From: Lentibacter algarum
Lineage (GTDB): Bacteria; Pseudomonadota; Alphaproteobacteria; Rhodobacterales; Rhodobacteraceae
Assembly: GCF_018860975.1 (NCBI RefSeq)
Contig: NZ_JAHKQI010000009.1
Span: forward strand, 1 to 64,000
Direction of reading: 5' to 3'
Length of the DNA: 64,000 nt
This document shows positions 16,664-24,284 of the stretch, piece by piece. The translations under genes were made by a program, and so were the position numbers. Each line of letters opens with the position of its first letter. Position 1 is the stretch's first letter. Under the pieces are notes generated by a model that did not search any database, was not told where the DNA came from, and worked only from the letters and a program-made list of their open reading frames with translations.

Positions 16664-17839
16664 ATGTCATGGCCAAAAAACTCCCCGCAACGCGACACAG
16701 ATGCTGCCGCCGGTTTTGAAATCGCTGATGATTTCTCACCCTTCAAACAGCGCAACGACGTCTTCACCCGCGCCTTCTGGGACGCAGGCGTGCGCTCCAA
16801 ACACTCTGATGCCTTCTTCAATTCCTACCGCATGGAAGCCACACCCCGCCGTGGCGCCGGCTTTTCACAACGCGACTTTGCCCTGCGCAACGCGGCTTGG
16901 CTGGTGTCCGACGTGATCTCTGACCGCAACGCCGCCACAGGCGAGCGCGAAGGCTTCCAAGCTCCGATAAGGTCTGACACCCCAGTCGCCCCCGACAAGC
17001 TCGAAATCGAAGACACGGCGGAGATGAGCGCCGAAATCAAACAGATCGCCAAGTTCTTTGGCGCAAACCTCTGCGGCATCACCGACCTTGATGAACGCTT
17101 CCTCTACGCCACGCGCGTCGACACCCGCGATATGTCCGAGGCTCCCAACACCCTCCCCGAAAGCCTGCATACAGTCATCGTTTTGGGGCACGAGATGGAC
17201 AAAACACTGGTCAAAACCTACCCCTCGGCGCTTGCTGGCGCCGCGACAGGCCGCGAGTATTCGCACGAAGCCAGCATCGTCATGCAAACCGCCGCCTATA
17301 TCCGCAACCTCGGCTATGAGGCTGTGGCAAGCATGAACGACACGGGGCTGGTGATCCCCTACGCGATCAAAGCGGGGCTGGGCGAATATGGCCGCAACCA
17401 GATGGTGCTGACGCCAGAATACGGCCCGCGGCTGAGGTTCTCGAAAATCCTCACCAACATGCCGCTCACACATGACGTGCCAAAGCGGCCCGGCTTTGCC
17501 AAGTTCTGCGATATCTGCACCGCCTGCGCCGACGCCTGCCCGGTTAAGGCGCTGCCTTTTGGCGCACCCGAGTTTGGCGGAGAAAACCAAAGCGCCATCA
17601 AAGGCGTGAAGAAATGGACATCCAACGCCGAAAAATGCTTCGGCTTTTGGGCAAAACTCAGCTCTGACTGCGCGATCTGTATGCGCGTCTGCCCGTTCAA
17701 CCGCGACTTCGGCAAGTGGCGCAACCGCCTCTGGCGCGCTCTCGCCTTGTCACGCTTTCGCAAACTGGCGCTCAGGCTGGCTAAGGTGCCCGAACGCCTC
17801 AAGCCCGACACTTGGTGGGCCGCCTTCCGCGCCCGCTAA
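16664..17839 (+). CDS. Reductive dehalogenase-like iron-sulfur protein, no export signal
   Basis: 391 residues. The C-terminal third carries two 4Fe-4S motifs: CDICTACADACP (Cys282, 285, 288, 292) and Cys325 with CAICMRVCP (Cys336, 339, 343). Before these, AIKAGLGEYGRNQMVLTPEYGPRLRFSKI (about 235-261), quoted here by its parts GLGEYGRNQ and YGPRLRFSK, matches the cobalamin-binding region shared by reductive dehalogenases and epoxyqueuosine reductase (QueG). There is no Tat signal, no RdhB-type anchor gene and no fused oxidoreductase domain. The roughly 120-residue N-terminal extension argues against QueG. The substrate is unknown; a cytoplasmic B12-dependent reductase is the inference. Confidence 0.78.
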   Translation: MSWPKNSPQRDTDAAAGFEIADDFSPFKQRNDVFTRAFWDAGVRSKHSDAFFNSYRMEATPRRGAGFSQRDFALRNAAWLVSDVISDRNAATGEREGFQAPIRSDTPVAPDKLEIEDTAEMSAEIKQIAKFFGANLCGITDLDERFLYATRVDTRDMSEAPNTLPESLHTVIVLGHEMDKTLVKTYPSALAGAATGREYSHEASIVMQTAAYIRNLGYEAVASMNDTGLVIPYAIKAGLGEYGRNQMVLTPEYGPRLRFSKILTNMPLTHDVPKRPGFAKFCDICTACADACPVKALPFGAPEFGGENQSAIKGVKKWTSNAEKCFGFWAKLSSDCAICMRVCPFNRDFGKWRNRLWRALALSRFRKLALRLAKVPERLKPDTWWAAFRAR

Positions 17840-17950
17840 ACGGCCTTTCGCAACCTTCTGTGCATTTGCGCACACTCTCTGCCCGTCCGCGCAGCTTGCC
17901 AGAGAACGGCTCAAAGGCCACCTTGAGAACGACCGCAAAGGAGCCCTCAC

Positions 17951-18862
17951 ATGTCTATTCGCCCAGTTCTAGAGACCCGCAAAGGAACGCCCACACTTGA
18001 AGGCGCAGGCGTGCACCTGCACCGCGCATTCGGCTTTCATGACCCGAGCGAGCTTGACCCGTTCCTGCTGTTTGACGACTTTCGCAATGAACACCCCGCC
18101 GACTATGACAAGGGCTTCCCGTGGCACCCGCATCGCGGCATCGAAACCATCACTTATGTTCTGTCAGGCGAAGTCGAGCACAGCGACAGCCTCGGCAACC
18201 AAGGCGCGCTCAAAGCCGGTGACGTGCAATGGATGACCGCCGGATCAGGCATCATGCACCAGGAAATGCCACGCGGAAACAGCCAAGGCCAGATGCACGG
18301 GTTTCAGCTCTGGGCCAACCTGCCCTCTGATCTGAAAATGACCGACCCGCGCTATCAAGACGTCGAGGCGCGTGAAATCCCCGAGATCACCGATGACGAC
18401 GGCACCCATGTGCGTGTTGTGACAGGCGAGTTCTGGGGCAAGCGTGGGCCTGTTGACGGCATCGCCGCTGACCCGCAATACCTTGATGTCAGCATCCCCG
18501 CTGGCGTGAAGAAAACACTGCCGGTTGACACCTACCGCCGCGCCTTCGCCTATGTGTTTGAAGGCTCCGGCGCGTTTTCCGATGCCAGCGCCCCGACCGG
18601 CGTGCTGCTCGAAAAAGAGGTGATGGGCGCGGAAGTCAACATCCGTGATATGTCCGGCGATCGCACGCTGATCCGCTTTGGCACAGGCGACGAGATAACA
18701 GTGCAGGCAGGCGAACAGGGCCTGCGTTTTTTGCTCATCTCCGGCGCACCGCTACAAGAGCCTGTCGCGTGGCACGGGCCGATCGTGATGAACACCCGCG
18801 ACGAGATCCGCCAAGCTGTGAAAGACTTGCAAAACGGCACTTTCATCAAACCGGCACATTAA
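17951..18862 (+). CDS. Pirin-family protein
   Basis: 303-residue bicupin. The N-terminal cupin has the metal-binding FPWHPHRGIETITYVLSGEVEHSDS pattern, seen as WHPHRGIETITY, and the second conserved block MTAGSGIMHQEMP; together these give the His/His/His/Glu Fe(II) site. The C-terminal cupin (about 180-285) is degenerate. Some bacterial pirins have quercetinase activity, others modulate metabolic enzymes. It starts after AAAGGAGCCC. Monocistronic. Confidence 0.93.
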   Translation: MSIRPVLETRKGTPTLEGAGVHLHRAFGFHDPSELDPFLLFDDFRNEHPADYDKGFPWHPHRGIETITYVLSGEVEHSDSLGNQGALKAGDVQWMTAGSGIMHQEMPRGNSQGQMHGFQLWANLPSDLKMTDPRYQDVEAREIPEITDDDGTHVRVVTGEFWGKRGPVDGIAADPQYLDVSIPAGVKKTLPVDTYRRAFAYVFEGSGAFSDASAPTGVLLEKEVMGAEVNIRDMSGDRTLIRFGTGDEITVQAGEQGLRFLLISGAPLQEPVAWHGPIVMNTRDEIRQAVKDLQNGTFIKPAH

Positions 18863-18928
18863 CCAAGGCTGACCACGGCTCCCGCCCACTAAGCCCGCGT
18901 CTGCGACACGTGCCCGTTGGTTGGGCGT

Positions 18929-18975
18929 GGCCGAGAGGGCGGATACCCGCGTTGCGGCCACCCGCCCTCTCGGCT
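18929..18975. repeat. Long inverted repeat after the pirin gene
   Basis: Thirteen-bp arms (core CCGAGAGGGCGG / CCGCCCTCTCGG) around an 18-19 base loop, 67 bp after the pirin stop. It has no T-tract, so it is at best a weak terminator or an RNA-stabilising hairpin. Confidence 0.5.
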
Positions 18976-19026
18976 CCACCGCACGCAGCATTAACTTAAT
19001 TTTCCTTAACTATTGGCCTCACAATC

Positions 19027-19086
19027 GTCTGCACGCATTATGCACTGCCGTATGCACTGTGGTATGCACGCAAGTCACAACCCGTG
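19027..19086 (+). repeat. Dispersed TATGCAC repeat, copy A
   Basis: Three units of a 12-base motif (TATGCACTGCCG, TATGCACTGTGG, TATGCACGCAAG) preceded by CTGCACGCAT and followed by GTCACAACCCG. Several GTTAAC sites follow within 50 bp. Copy B at 34602-34662 matches at all but about six positions. Confidence 0.65.
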
Positions 19087-19139
19087 TCGTTAACGTTCAT
19101 AAGCGTTAACTTCACGCAACGCCGTGTTAACACTTTGCG

Positions 19140-19835
19140 CTATTTCAGGCCCAACCAAGCCGGAATATGCCCGATATCCGGCAAAACAACTTCGGCAAAC
19201 GGTGACAATTCAGCCTCACCGGCAAGCCCCGTCAAAACACCAACGCAGCGCATGCCAGCGGCCTTGCCAGCGTGCAGATCATGCAGGCTATCGCCCACCA
19301 TAATCACCTCATTCGGGGCCAATCCGACAGCCTTGCAGAAACCCTGCATCTGCGCCGGCGCGGGCTTGCCACCATAGCCGCTGTCAAAGCCGGCAATGAA
19401 GTCAAAATACCCCGTAACATCGGCCGATTTCAGATGCGCCAGTGCCGGCATCTCCGCATCGTTCGTCGCCACACCCAGCTTCAATCCGGCAGCTTTCAAC
19501 CGGTTCAATAGCGGCTTCAACGGCACCGCTTCGGCCTGTGGCGCATTCGCGGCTTCCATGTTTAAAACATCTTCGATCGCCTCTGCGCTCCAGCCCTCAA
19601 GCCCGCGTGTCAGAGCCTTTGCAACCTCGCCTGATGTTCCCGCTATCACGATACTATCATTGAGAAATTTCTGCTCTGAATAGTCAAATCCGATCAACCC
19701 GGCAAGCTCGGCGGCATGCACTTCGTCGCGGCCCATTCGGTTCAAAAAGGCCAGCGCCCATGCTTCCCATGTGCTGGCGAAATCAAACAATGTGCCGTCC
19801 TTGTCAAACAATGCGCCTTTGACCGATGAAGTCAT
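19140..19835 (-). CDS. HAD-family hydrolase (phosphoglycolate phosphatase-like)
   Basis: 231 residues of HAD subfamily IA. Motif I is FDKDGTLFD (nucleophile Asp11, acid/base Asp13), motif II lies in GVATNDAE, and motif III with the Lys and acidic pair is GGKPAPAQM with VIMVGDSLHDLHAGKAAG. The alpha-helical cap follows motif I. The substrate is a small phosphomonoester; phosphoglycolate is a guess from family similarity. It lies 2 bp after the DUF3572 gene, so the pair forms an operon. Confidence 0.9.
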   Translation of the reverse strand: MTSSVKGALFDKDGTLFDFASTWEAWALAFLNRMGRDEVHAAELAGLIGFDYSEQKFLNDSIVIAGTSGEVAKALTRGLEGWSAEAIEDVLNMEAANAPQAEAVPLKPLLNRLKAAGLKLGVATNDAEMPALAHLKSADVTGYFDFIAGFDSGYGGKPAPAQMQGFCKAVGLAPNEVIMVGDSLHDLHAGKAAGMRCVGVLTGLAGEAELSPFAEVVLPDIGHIPAWLGLK

Positions 19836-19837
19836 GT

Positions 19838-20122
19838 TTATGTCCAGTTCACTTGCTCGCCACCGGGCAGCGCGGCTCGGGCTTTCATCACCGTATCATA
19901 AGGCAGCGTTTCACTGTCACAAAAAGCGACAATCCAGGCGTCATCCATCAACAAAAAGTCGAGCACAGAACCCAGGAATGCCGGATCAGAAGCCTGAGCG
20001 CGCAAGTCTTCAACCGCAGCCCCGCTGGCCCCCAAAAACACCGGCATCAGATCATCACTGTTGCCCAACCAAATGAGCGCTTTTACGCCGATGCTCTCGG
20101 CTGTGTCCCGCGAAACAGACAT
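19838..20122 (-). CDS. DUF3572-family protein
   Basis: 94 residues, start taken at 20122 because TAGG is then 9 bases upstream; the ATG at 20131 would touch the ribosome-binding site. The sequence ALIWLGNSDDLMPVFLGASG and the later FLLMDDAWIVAFCDSE are typical of this small alphaproteobacterial family of unknown function, which often sits beside pleD, as here (divergent, 84 bp). Confidence 0.85.
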   Translation of the reverse strand: MSVSRDTAESIGVKALIWLGNSDDLMPVFLGASGAAVEDLRAQASDPAFLGSVLDFLLMDDAWIVAFCDSETLPYDTVMKARAALPGGEQVNWT

Positions 20123-20205
20123 TTTACACATCCTAGAAAGGTTTTCTTAACCTCTTTTGCGAAATGATAGCCAAGACCACAAGCACAAAGGAGCCAGAGG
20201 CCACA

Positions 20206-21606
20206 ATGCCCGGTAAAGTCCTGATCGTCGACGACATTGCCACAAACCGTGTCATTCTGCAGGTTAAGTTAACAACTGCAGGGTATACGGTTTTGCAAGC
20301 CAACAACGCCAATGACGCGTTGCAGCTCGCCCGTGAGGCGCAGCCTGATCTCATGCTTTGCTCGGCTCGACTAGACGGCATGAGCGCAGAAACCTTTCAT
20401 CAGGCCTTTGAAAATGATCCCCGGATTTGCAAGATATCACGCATCGTACTGTGTGAATTAAGTGAATTAAATCAACGCACTAAACTCCTATCCCTCGGAG
20501 CAACCGATGTCTTCGCCAGGCCAGTTGATATCGTCGTATTGCTGGCACGGTTTCGAGCGATCTTGCGCAACCGCGTCAGCCGTGAAGACACGCTCCTGCA
20601 AGAAAGCGCCTCGCGTGTTCTTGGTTTCGGTGAAGCCGCACATAACTTCGCTCCTAGCACCGACATTGCTCTCATTTGCGAGACACGCATCACTGCCAAG
20701 AACTGGCTTGAGGCGCTTCCTCTTCGTGCGGGCGACAGCTCGACTGCGCACTGCTTTGAAGGCGCTGTAAAGCCTTTGCAATCAGGCCCGTCACCTGACG
20801 TCATCACCCTTGAAATAAGGGATTCCAACGCCGAAAAAGCGCTAACGACGCTCTCGGATTTGCGTGCAGCCAGCCGCACCCGTTACGCAAAAATCATCGC
20901 AGTCTTAGACAGCGCACAACCCGCGCTTCTCTGCGAGGCCCTGAACCGCGGCGCCGATGATGTGCTCGTATACGGCTATTGCGCCGATGAACTGGCCCTT
21001 CGTTTGCGCCGTCAAGCCGCCGTCAAACAGCGAGACGACAAGCTGCGCGAGAACATGCACGAAGGCCTGCGCGCCGCGGCAACCGACGCTCTCACCGGGC
21101 TTTACAACCGCCGTTTCGCACTGCCGCATCTTGCGCGCATGGCAAGCCGTTGCGACTTCAAACAAACCAGCTGCGCCGTTATGGTTATCGACGTTGACCA
21201 CTTCAAATTGATCAATGACACCTTCGGCCATGAGGCCGGAGATGCCGCCCTGGTCACCTTGTCCGAGTTGCTCAGACGCTCGTTGCGCCGCTCTGATCTC
21301 GCGTCTCGGATCGGTGGGGAAGAATTCATGATCGTATCGCCTGACACCTGCGTCCGGGAAGCGCGGCTCGCCGCTCACCGCCTCTGCAAGATGATCTCGA
21401 GCCACAGCTTTATCCTGCCGGGCACCCCGGAGCCACAGCGCCTCACTGTCAGCATCGGAGTCGCAGTGACCAACACGCAAAGTAGGGTCAATGCTTGTGC
21501 GACACAAACAGCTGAAACTCTGCTGCGCGAGGCCGATCAGGCGCTTTACGGGTCAAAAAATCACGGCCGCAATCAAGTTACACTCAGCCCGCGTTCTGCC
21601 GCCTAA
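20206..21606 (+). CDS. pleD: PleD-like diguanylate cyclase with a degenerate receiver
   Basis: 466 residues: REC (about 4-122), a second REC-like region (about 150-272), then GGDEF (about 290-460). The cyclase looks active: TDALTGLYNRR, DVDHFKLINDTFGHEAGD, IGGEEF (370-374) and an intact RxxD inhibitory site (361-364) just before it. The first receiver does not look phosphorylatable: the acceptor Asp of PDLxLLDxxMPGM is Ser53 here (PDLMLCSARLDGM), and the conserved Lys is Arg (FARPVD). The start at 20206 was chosen because the protein then begins GKVLIVDDIATNRV. The product would be c-di-GMP, controlling surface attachment. Confidence 0.9.
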   Translation: MPGKVLIVDDIATNRVILQVKLTTAGYTVLQANNANDALQLAREAQPDLMLCSARLDGMSAETFHQAFENDPRICKISRIVLCELSELNQRTKLLSLGATDVFARPVDIVVLLARFRAILRNRVSREDTLLQESASRVLGFGEAAHNFAPSTDIALICETRITAKNWLEALPLRAGDSSTAHCFEGAVKPLQSGPSPDVITLEIRDSNAEKALTTLSDLRAASRTRYAKIIAVLDSAQPALLCEALNRGADDVLVYGYCADELALRLRRQAAVKQRDDKLRENMHEGLRAAATDALTGLYNRRFALPHLARMASRCDFKQTSCAVMVIDVDHFKLINDTFGHEAGDAALVTLSELLRRSLRRSDLASRIGGEEFMIVSPDTCVREARLAAHRLCKMISSHSFILPGTPEPQRLTVSIGVAVTNTQSRVNACATQTAETLLREADQALYGSKNHGRNQVTLSPRSAA

Positions 21607-21616
21607 TGTCCGCGCC

Positions 21617-22111
21617 TCAGCGATTTTTTCGGCGTTTAGGGTCATCTTTCAGGCGGTTCGCAAGCTCAGTTCTTTGCACTTTACTCAACCCGCTAATGTA
21701 ATCAACAAGCGCCGTTTCACCAACAGCGCGCATCTCGCGAAAAGCTGCCCCTTTGCGTGCCATTGCCGCCCGAAAAGCCACCGCGTCGAACTCGTCCGCC
21801 CTTAAAGCCGTCTGCATATTCGCAAAGCCCGCAGCGATCTCCTGTTGAATGCCCGGCGCTCCGGCGCGGTTCTTTCGCATGGCACGGCCGATCTCGCGAC
21901 GGGCGTCCTTGTCTAGCGCACGCAGTATCGGGTCTTCGCGGGAAACTTTATTGTGAGGTGGGCCATTGTACCGGTAAGCCGCACCGACAACCAGCCCGGC
22001 AACCGCCAGATTAAGCCCGAGGGAGACCACAAGTACGGCACGCCATCCACGGCTCATCCTAGACTTACCACCTGTCTCTGAACCGTCATTTGTTTTCATA
22101 TCTTGCGTCAT
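21617..22111 (-). CDS. Periplasmic heavy-metal sensor-like protein (CnrX/Spy type)
   Basis: 164 residues: short cytoplasmic N-terminus, one membrane helix (about 22-46, AVLVVSLGLNLAVAGLVVGA), then a helical periplasmic domain. The domain includes REIGRAMRKNR and FRAAMARKGAAFREMR, the long charged hairpin style of the CpxP/Spy/CnrX group. It is the last gene of the ECF sigma operon, ATGA-coupled to the membrane partner. It could sense metal or envelope stress and relay this to the anti-sigma factor. No His/Met cluster is visible in the periplasmic part, so metal binding is uncertain. Confidence 0.75.
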   Translation of the reverse strand: MTQDMKTNDGSETGGKSRMSRGWRAVLVVSLGLNLAVAGLVVGAAYRYNGPPHNKVSREDPILRALDKDARREIGRAMRKNRAGAPGIQQEIAAGFANMQTALRADEFDAVAFRAAMARKGAAFREMRAVGETALVDYISGLSKVQRTELANRLKDDPKRRKNR

Positions 22112-22503
22112 AGCGCATCCCCCAATGTATCATCCAGTGTATCCAGCCAAACGTAATCGGTTTCCAACCCATCAAGTGATGTGCTCTCGAAAAGATAGCC
22201 GGCCACCGTCTCTGAAAGGCCCGTGTAAGGCGCTAGCCCCAACCAGACGCCGACAGCCGTTGCCGTCACCAGCCCACCCATAGCTGGCCAGCCGCCGAGG
22301 CCCTCAATGAGCGATCGCCAGCCAAACCGCCGCGAAGACTTCTCACTGTTCCGCCCGATACCCGCTTGCTCAAACCCGTCCTGAACAACCGCTGCATCTC
22401 GCATCACGCGCGCCATCAAGTCAGCCGTGGCGTCAGGGCTGCTGTCACGGGCCGTTGCAAACATATCGTTCAGCATCTGTGTGTCTCTGTCATGATCACT
22501 CAT
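22108..22503 (-). CDS. Putative membrane anti-sigma factor
   Basis: 131 residues. Start taken at 22503, giving an 8-bp overlap with the sigma gene's stop (ATGAGTGA). The N-terminal ~65 residues are soluble and helical (TQMLNDMFATARDSSPDATADLMARVMRDA), followed by one membrane helix (about 73-94) and a short acidic periplasmic tail. This layout, and position directly after an ECF sigma gene, suggest the anti-sigma role. No zinc-binding ZAS motif (HxxxCxxC) is present. Identity inferred from context only. Confidence 0.65.
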   Translation of the reverse strand: MSDHDRDTQMLNDMFATARDSSPDATADLMARVMRDAAVVQDGFEQAGIGRNSEKSSRRFGWRSLIEGLGGWPAMGGLVTATAVGVWLGLAPYTGLSETVAGYLFESTSLDGLETDYVWLDTLDDTLGDAL

Positions 22504-23080
22504 CGCTATACCCCAGTTCATCTTGGCGCATCCCTAGCGCCTTGGTTAAAGCCCGCTTACCGCGAGCTGTCAGGCTTTCAACCGCCTCAACGCTGATCTC
22601 CATAATCTCTGCGATCTGCGGATTCTGCATCTCTTCTATATGGCGTAAAACCACCGCTTGCCTCTGCCTGTCAGGCAGTTGTGCCAAAGCATCATCAAGG
22701 GCTTGCATGCGCGCTTTGTCTTGCATCTGCTCGGGCACGCTCGCGCTTTCGTCAAGTGGTTCGGCCACGCTTTCAAGCGGAACAGAACGGCGTTTGCGCA
22801 GTTTATCAGTGCACAGGTTTGCCGTCACACGGTAAAGCCAGGTCGTCACTTTGGCTTCACCCTGTCGCCACTCGGGTGCAATTTTCCACAAACGCAGCAT
22901 CGCTTCCTGAGCAACGTCTTCGGCTTCCGCACGCACCCCGAGCAACCGGAAAGCATGCGCCAGAACCACCGGAACGAGCCGCCGTGTCAACACAGCCGAG
23001 GCTTCCTTGTCGCCATTGGCAAACAAGGTCAGAAGCGCTGCATCGCTCAGCTCTGTAGTGTCGTCAAAGGCCATACTCAT
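22496..23080 (-). CDS. ECF-type RNA polymerase sigma factor
   Basis: 194 residues. Region 2 is visible in LVPVVLAHAFRLLGVRAEAEDVAQEAMLRLWK (about 31-62), quoted by its core AEDVAQEAMLRLWK. Region 4 is LAQLPDRQRQAVVLRHIEEM with the recognition helix MEISVEAVESLTARGKRAL. It directs transcription of its own regulon, probably including this operon and the EF-hand gene upstream. It is coupled to the membrane protein and metal-sensor genes, an arrangement like cnrYXH. Confidence 0.93.
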   Translation of the reverse strand: MSMAFDDTTELSDAALLTLFANGDKEASAVLTRRLVPVVLAHAFRLLGVRAEAEDVAQEAMLRLWKIAPEWRQGEAKVTTWLYRVTANLCTDKLRKRRSVPLESVAEPLDESASVPEQMQDKARMQALDDALAQLPDRQRQAVVLRHIEEMQNPQIAEIMEISVEAVESLTARGKRALTKALGMRQDELGYSDE

Positions 23081-23115
23081 GTCACTTTGGCTGCTATCCC
23101 AAGGGTGCTCACGAC

Positions 23116-23145
23116 AGGCACCGCCTCGTTTTCAAGGCGGTGCCT
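23116..23145. terminator. Hairpin between the EF-hand gene and the sigma gene
   Basis: Perfect 11-bp stem AGGCACCGCCT / AGGCGGTGCCT with an 8-base loop, about 10 bp past the EF-hand stop. On the minus strand it lacks a T-tract, so it may be an attenuator or processing site rather than a full terminator. Confidence 0.55.
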
Positions 23146-23154
23146 GCGGTTGCG

Positions 23155-23643
23155 TTAGTCGTTCTTTTTGTGGCCGTGGCCATGCTTCCGATGACCGCCA
23201 CGCTTCTCATGCATGTTTTTCATTTCTTCTTCCGAAATGAAACCGTCATTGTCGGTGTCTGCACGCTTGAACATTTTTTCCATCCGCGCTTCGCGTTTGC
23301 CAGCTCGGATCTCGTCTTGCGTCAGCGCACCGTCTTTGTCGGCGTCAAACTTCTCAAGCATTTTGTCAAAGCGCTGTCCGGCACGCTCGCCAGCTTTGGC
23401 AACAGCTTCGTCTTTAGTGATCTTGCCGTCGTTGTTGCTGTCTGATTGCGTGAAGCGCTGGTCGCCTCCGGCTTTCAGCTCTTCTTGCGACAACTTCCCG
23501 TCACTGTTGGTGTCAAGCTGTTCGAAATTCATATGCCGGCCTTCGCCCTTCGCTCCGGCCGCTACGGCTTGTCCGCCAACTGCGGCAATGCTTACGATCA
23601 TAGCAAGGGCAGTTGCCCGTGTGAGTGCATTATAAGTAGTCAT
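23155..23643 (-). CDS. Exported four-EF-hand protein with His-rich tail
   Basis: 162 residues. A signal peptide (about 1-29, ending AVAAG) is followed by four canonical 12-residue calcium loops: DTNSDGKLSQEE (44-55), DSNNDGKITKDE (68-79), DADKDGALTQDE (100-111) and DTDNDGFISEEE (129-140). The C-terminus HRKHGHGHKK (151-160) could bind transition metals. It is the first gene before the ECF sigma module, on the same strand, with a hairpin between. A periplasmic Ca2+ or metal buffer or sensor is the likely role. Confidence 0.88.
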   Translation of the reverse strand: MTTYNALTRATALAMIVSIAAVGGQAVAAGAKGEGRHMNFEQLDTNSDGKLSQEELKAGGDQRFTQSDSNNDGKITKDEAVAKAGERAGQRFDKMLEKFDADKDGALTQDEIRAGKREARMEKMFKRADTDNDGFISEEEMKNMHEKRGGHRKHGHGHKKND

Positions 23644-23837
23644 AACGTGTCTCCAACTTTCTTTACTGTGTGCGGGCTTACCCCGTCACTGCAGCCTATT
23701 ACGGTGGCACCCTCAACTTCCGTCGCAACTTTTTTCATGGGCCGGATTTGCGACATCAAGACGCAAGGCTCACTTGGCACTTTAGTTATCCGGCAGAATG
23801 CAGCACATTGCTGCCATTATGCGAGCAAGGACAAACG

Positions 23838-24254
23838 ATGAGCCAAGTACCAAATAGCCTCACAGACTTTTCACAAGAACAGCCAGACCGCCCAGACCGT
23901 CCTGTGCGTGACGCCATGCTCAAAGGCTGGCGCCGCAAATGCCCGAATTGTGGCAAAGGCCCGCTGCTCAAAGGCTTCCTCAAGGTTCAGGATGAATGCA
24001 CAGTCTGTCATGAGGAACTGCACCATCACCGCGCCGATGACGGGCCCGCCTACCTGACCATTCTCATTGTCGGCCACATCATGATGCCAGCGTTGCATAT
24101 CTTCTTCACGCACTATCGCCCCGAGCCATTGGTGCTGTTCACGATCTTCGCTCTTGGCGCGACGCTGCTGTCGCTATATCTTTTGCCCAGAATAAAAGGC
24201 GCGTTCATCGCGTATCAATGGGCGCGCGGTTTGCATGGGTTCAAAACCCGTTAA
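23838..24254 (+). CDS. DUF983-family membrane protein
   Basis: 138 residues; start at 23838 (AAGGACAAACG upstream), since the longer frame upstream lacks a ribosome-binding site. A zinc-ribbon-like pair, KCPNCGKGPLLKG and ECTVCHEEL (about 37-68), precedes two membrane helices (TILIVGHIMMPALHIFF and LVLFTIFALGATLLSLYLLP). The family is widespread in alphaproteobacteria and its role is not established. It is followed 30 bp later by a Nudix gene on the same strand. Confidence 0.88.
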   Translation: MSQVPNSLTDFSQEQPDRPDRPVRDAMLKGWRRKCPNCGKGPLLKGFLKVQDECTVCHEELHHHRADDGPAYLTILIVGHIMMPALHIFFTHYRPEPLVLFTIFALGATLLSLYLLPRIKGAFIAYQWARGLHGFKTR

Positions 24255-24284
24255 CCCCGGCGCCACATCACAAAGGCGCTGCCA

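Noticed and set aside
16664-17839. Epoxyqueuosine reductase (QueG)
   Set aside because: A 120-residue N-terminal extension and the layout before the clusters fit the reductive-dehalogenase group better; kept as the main alternative.
19027-19086. CRISPR array
   Set aside because: Units are 12 bases with no unique spacers of 25-40 bases, and there are no cas genes in the window.
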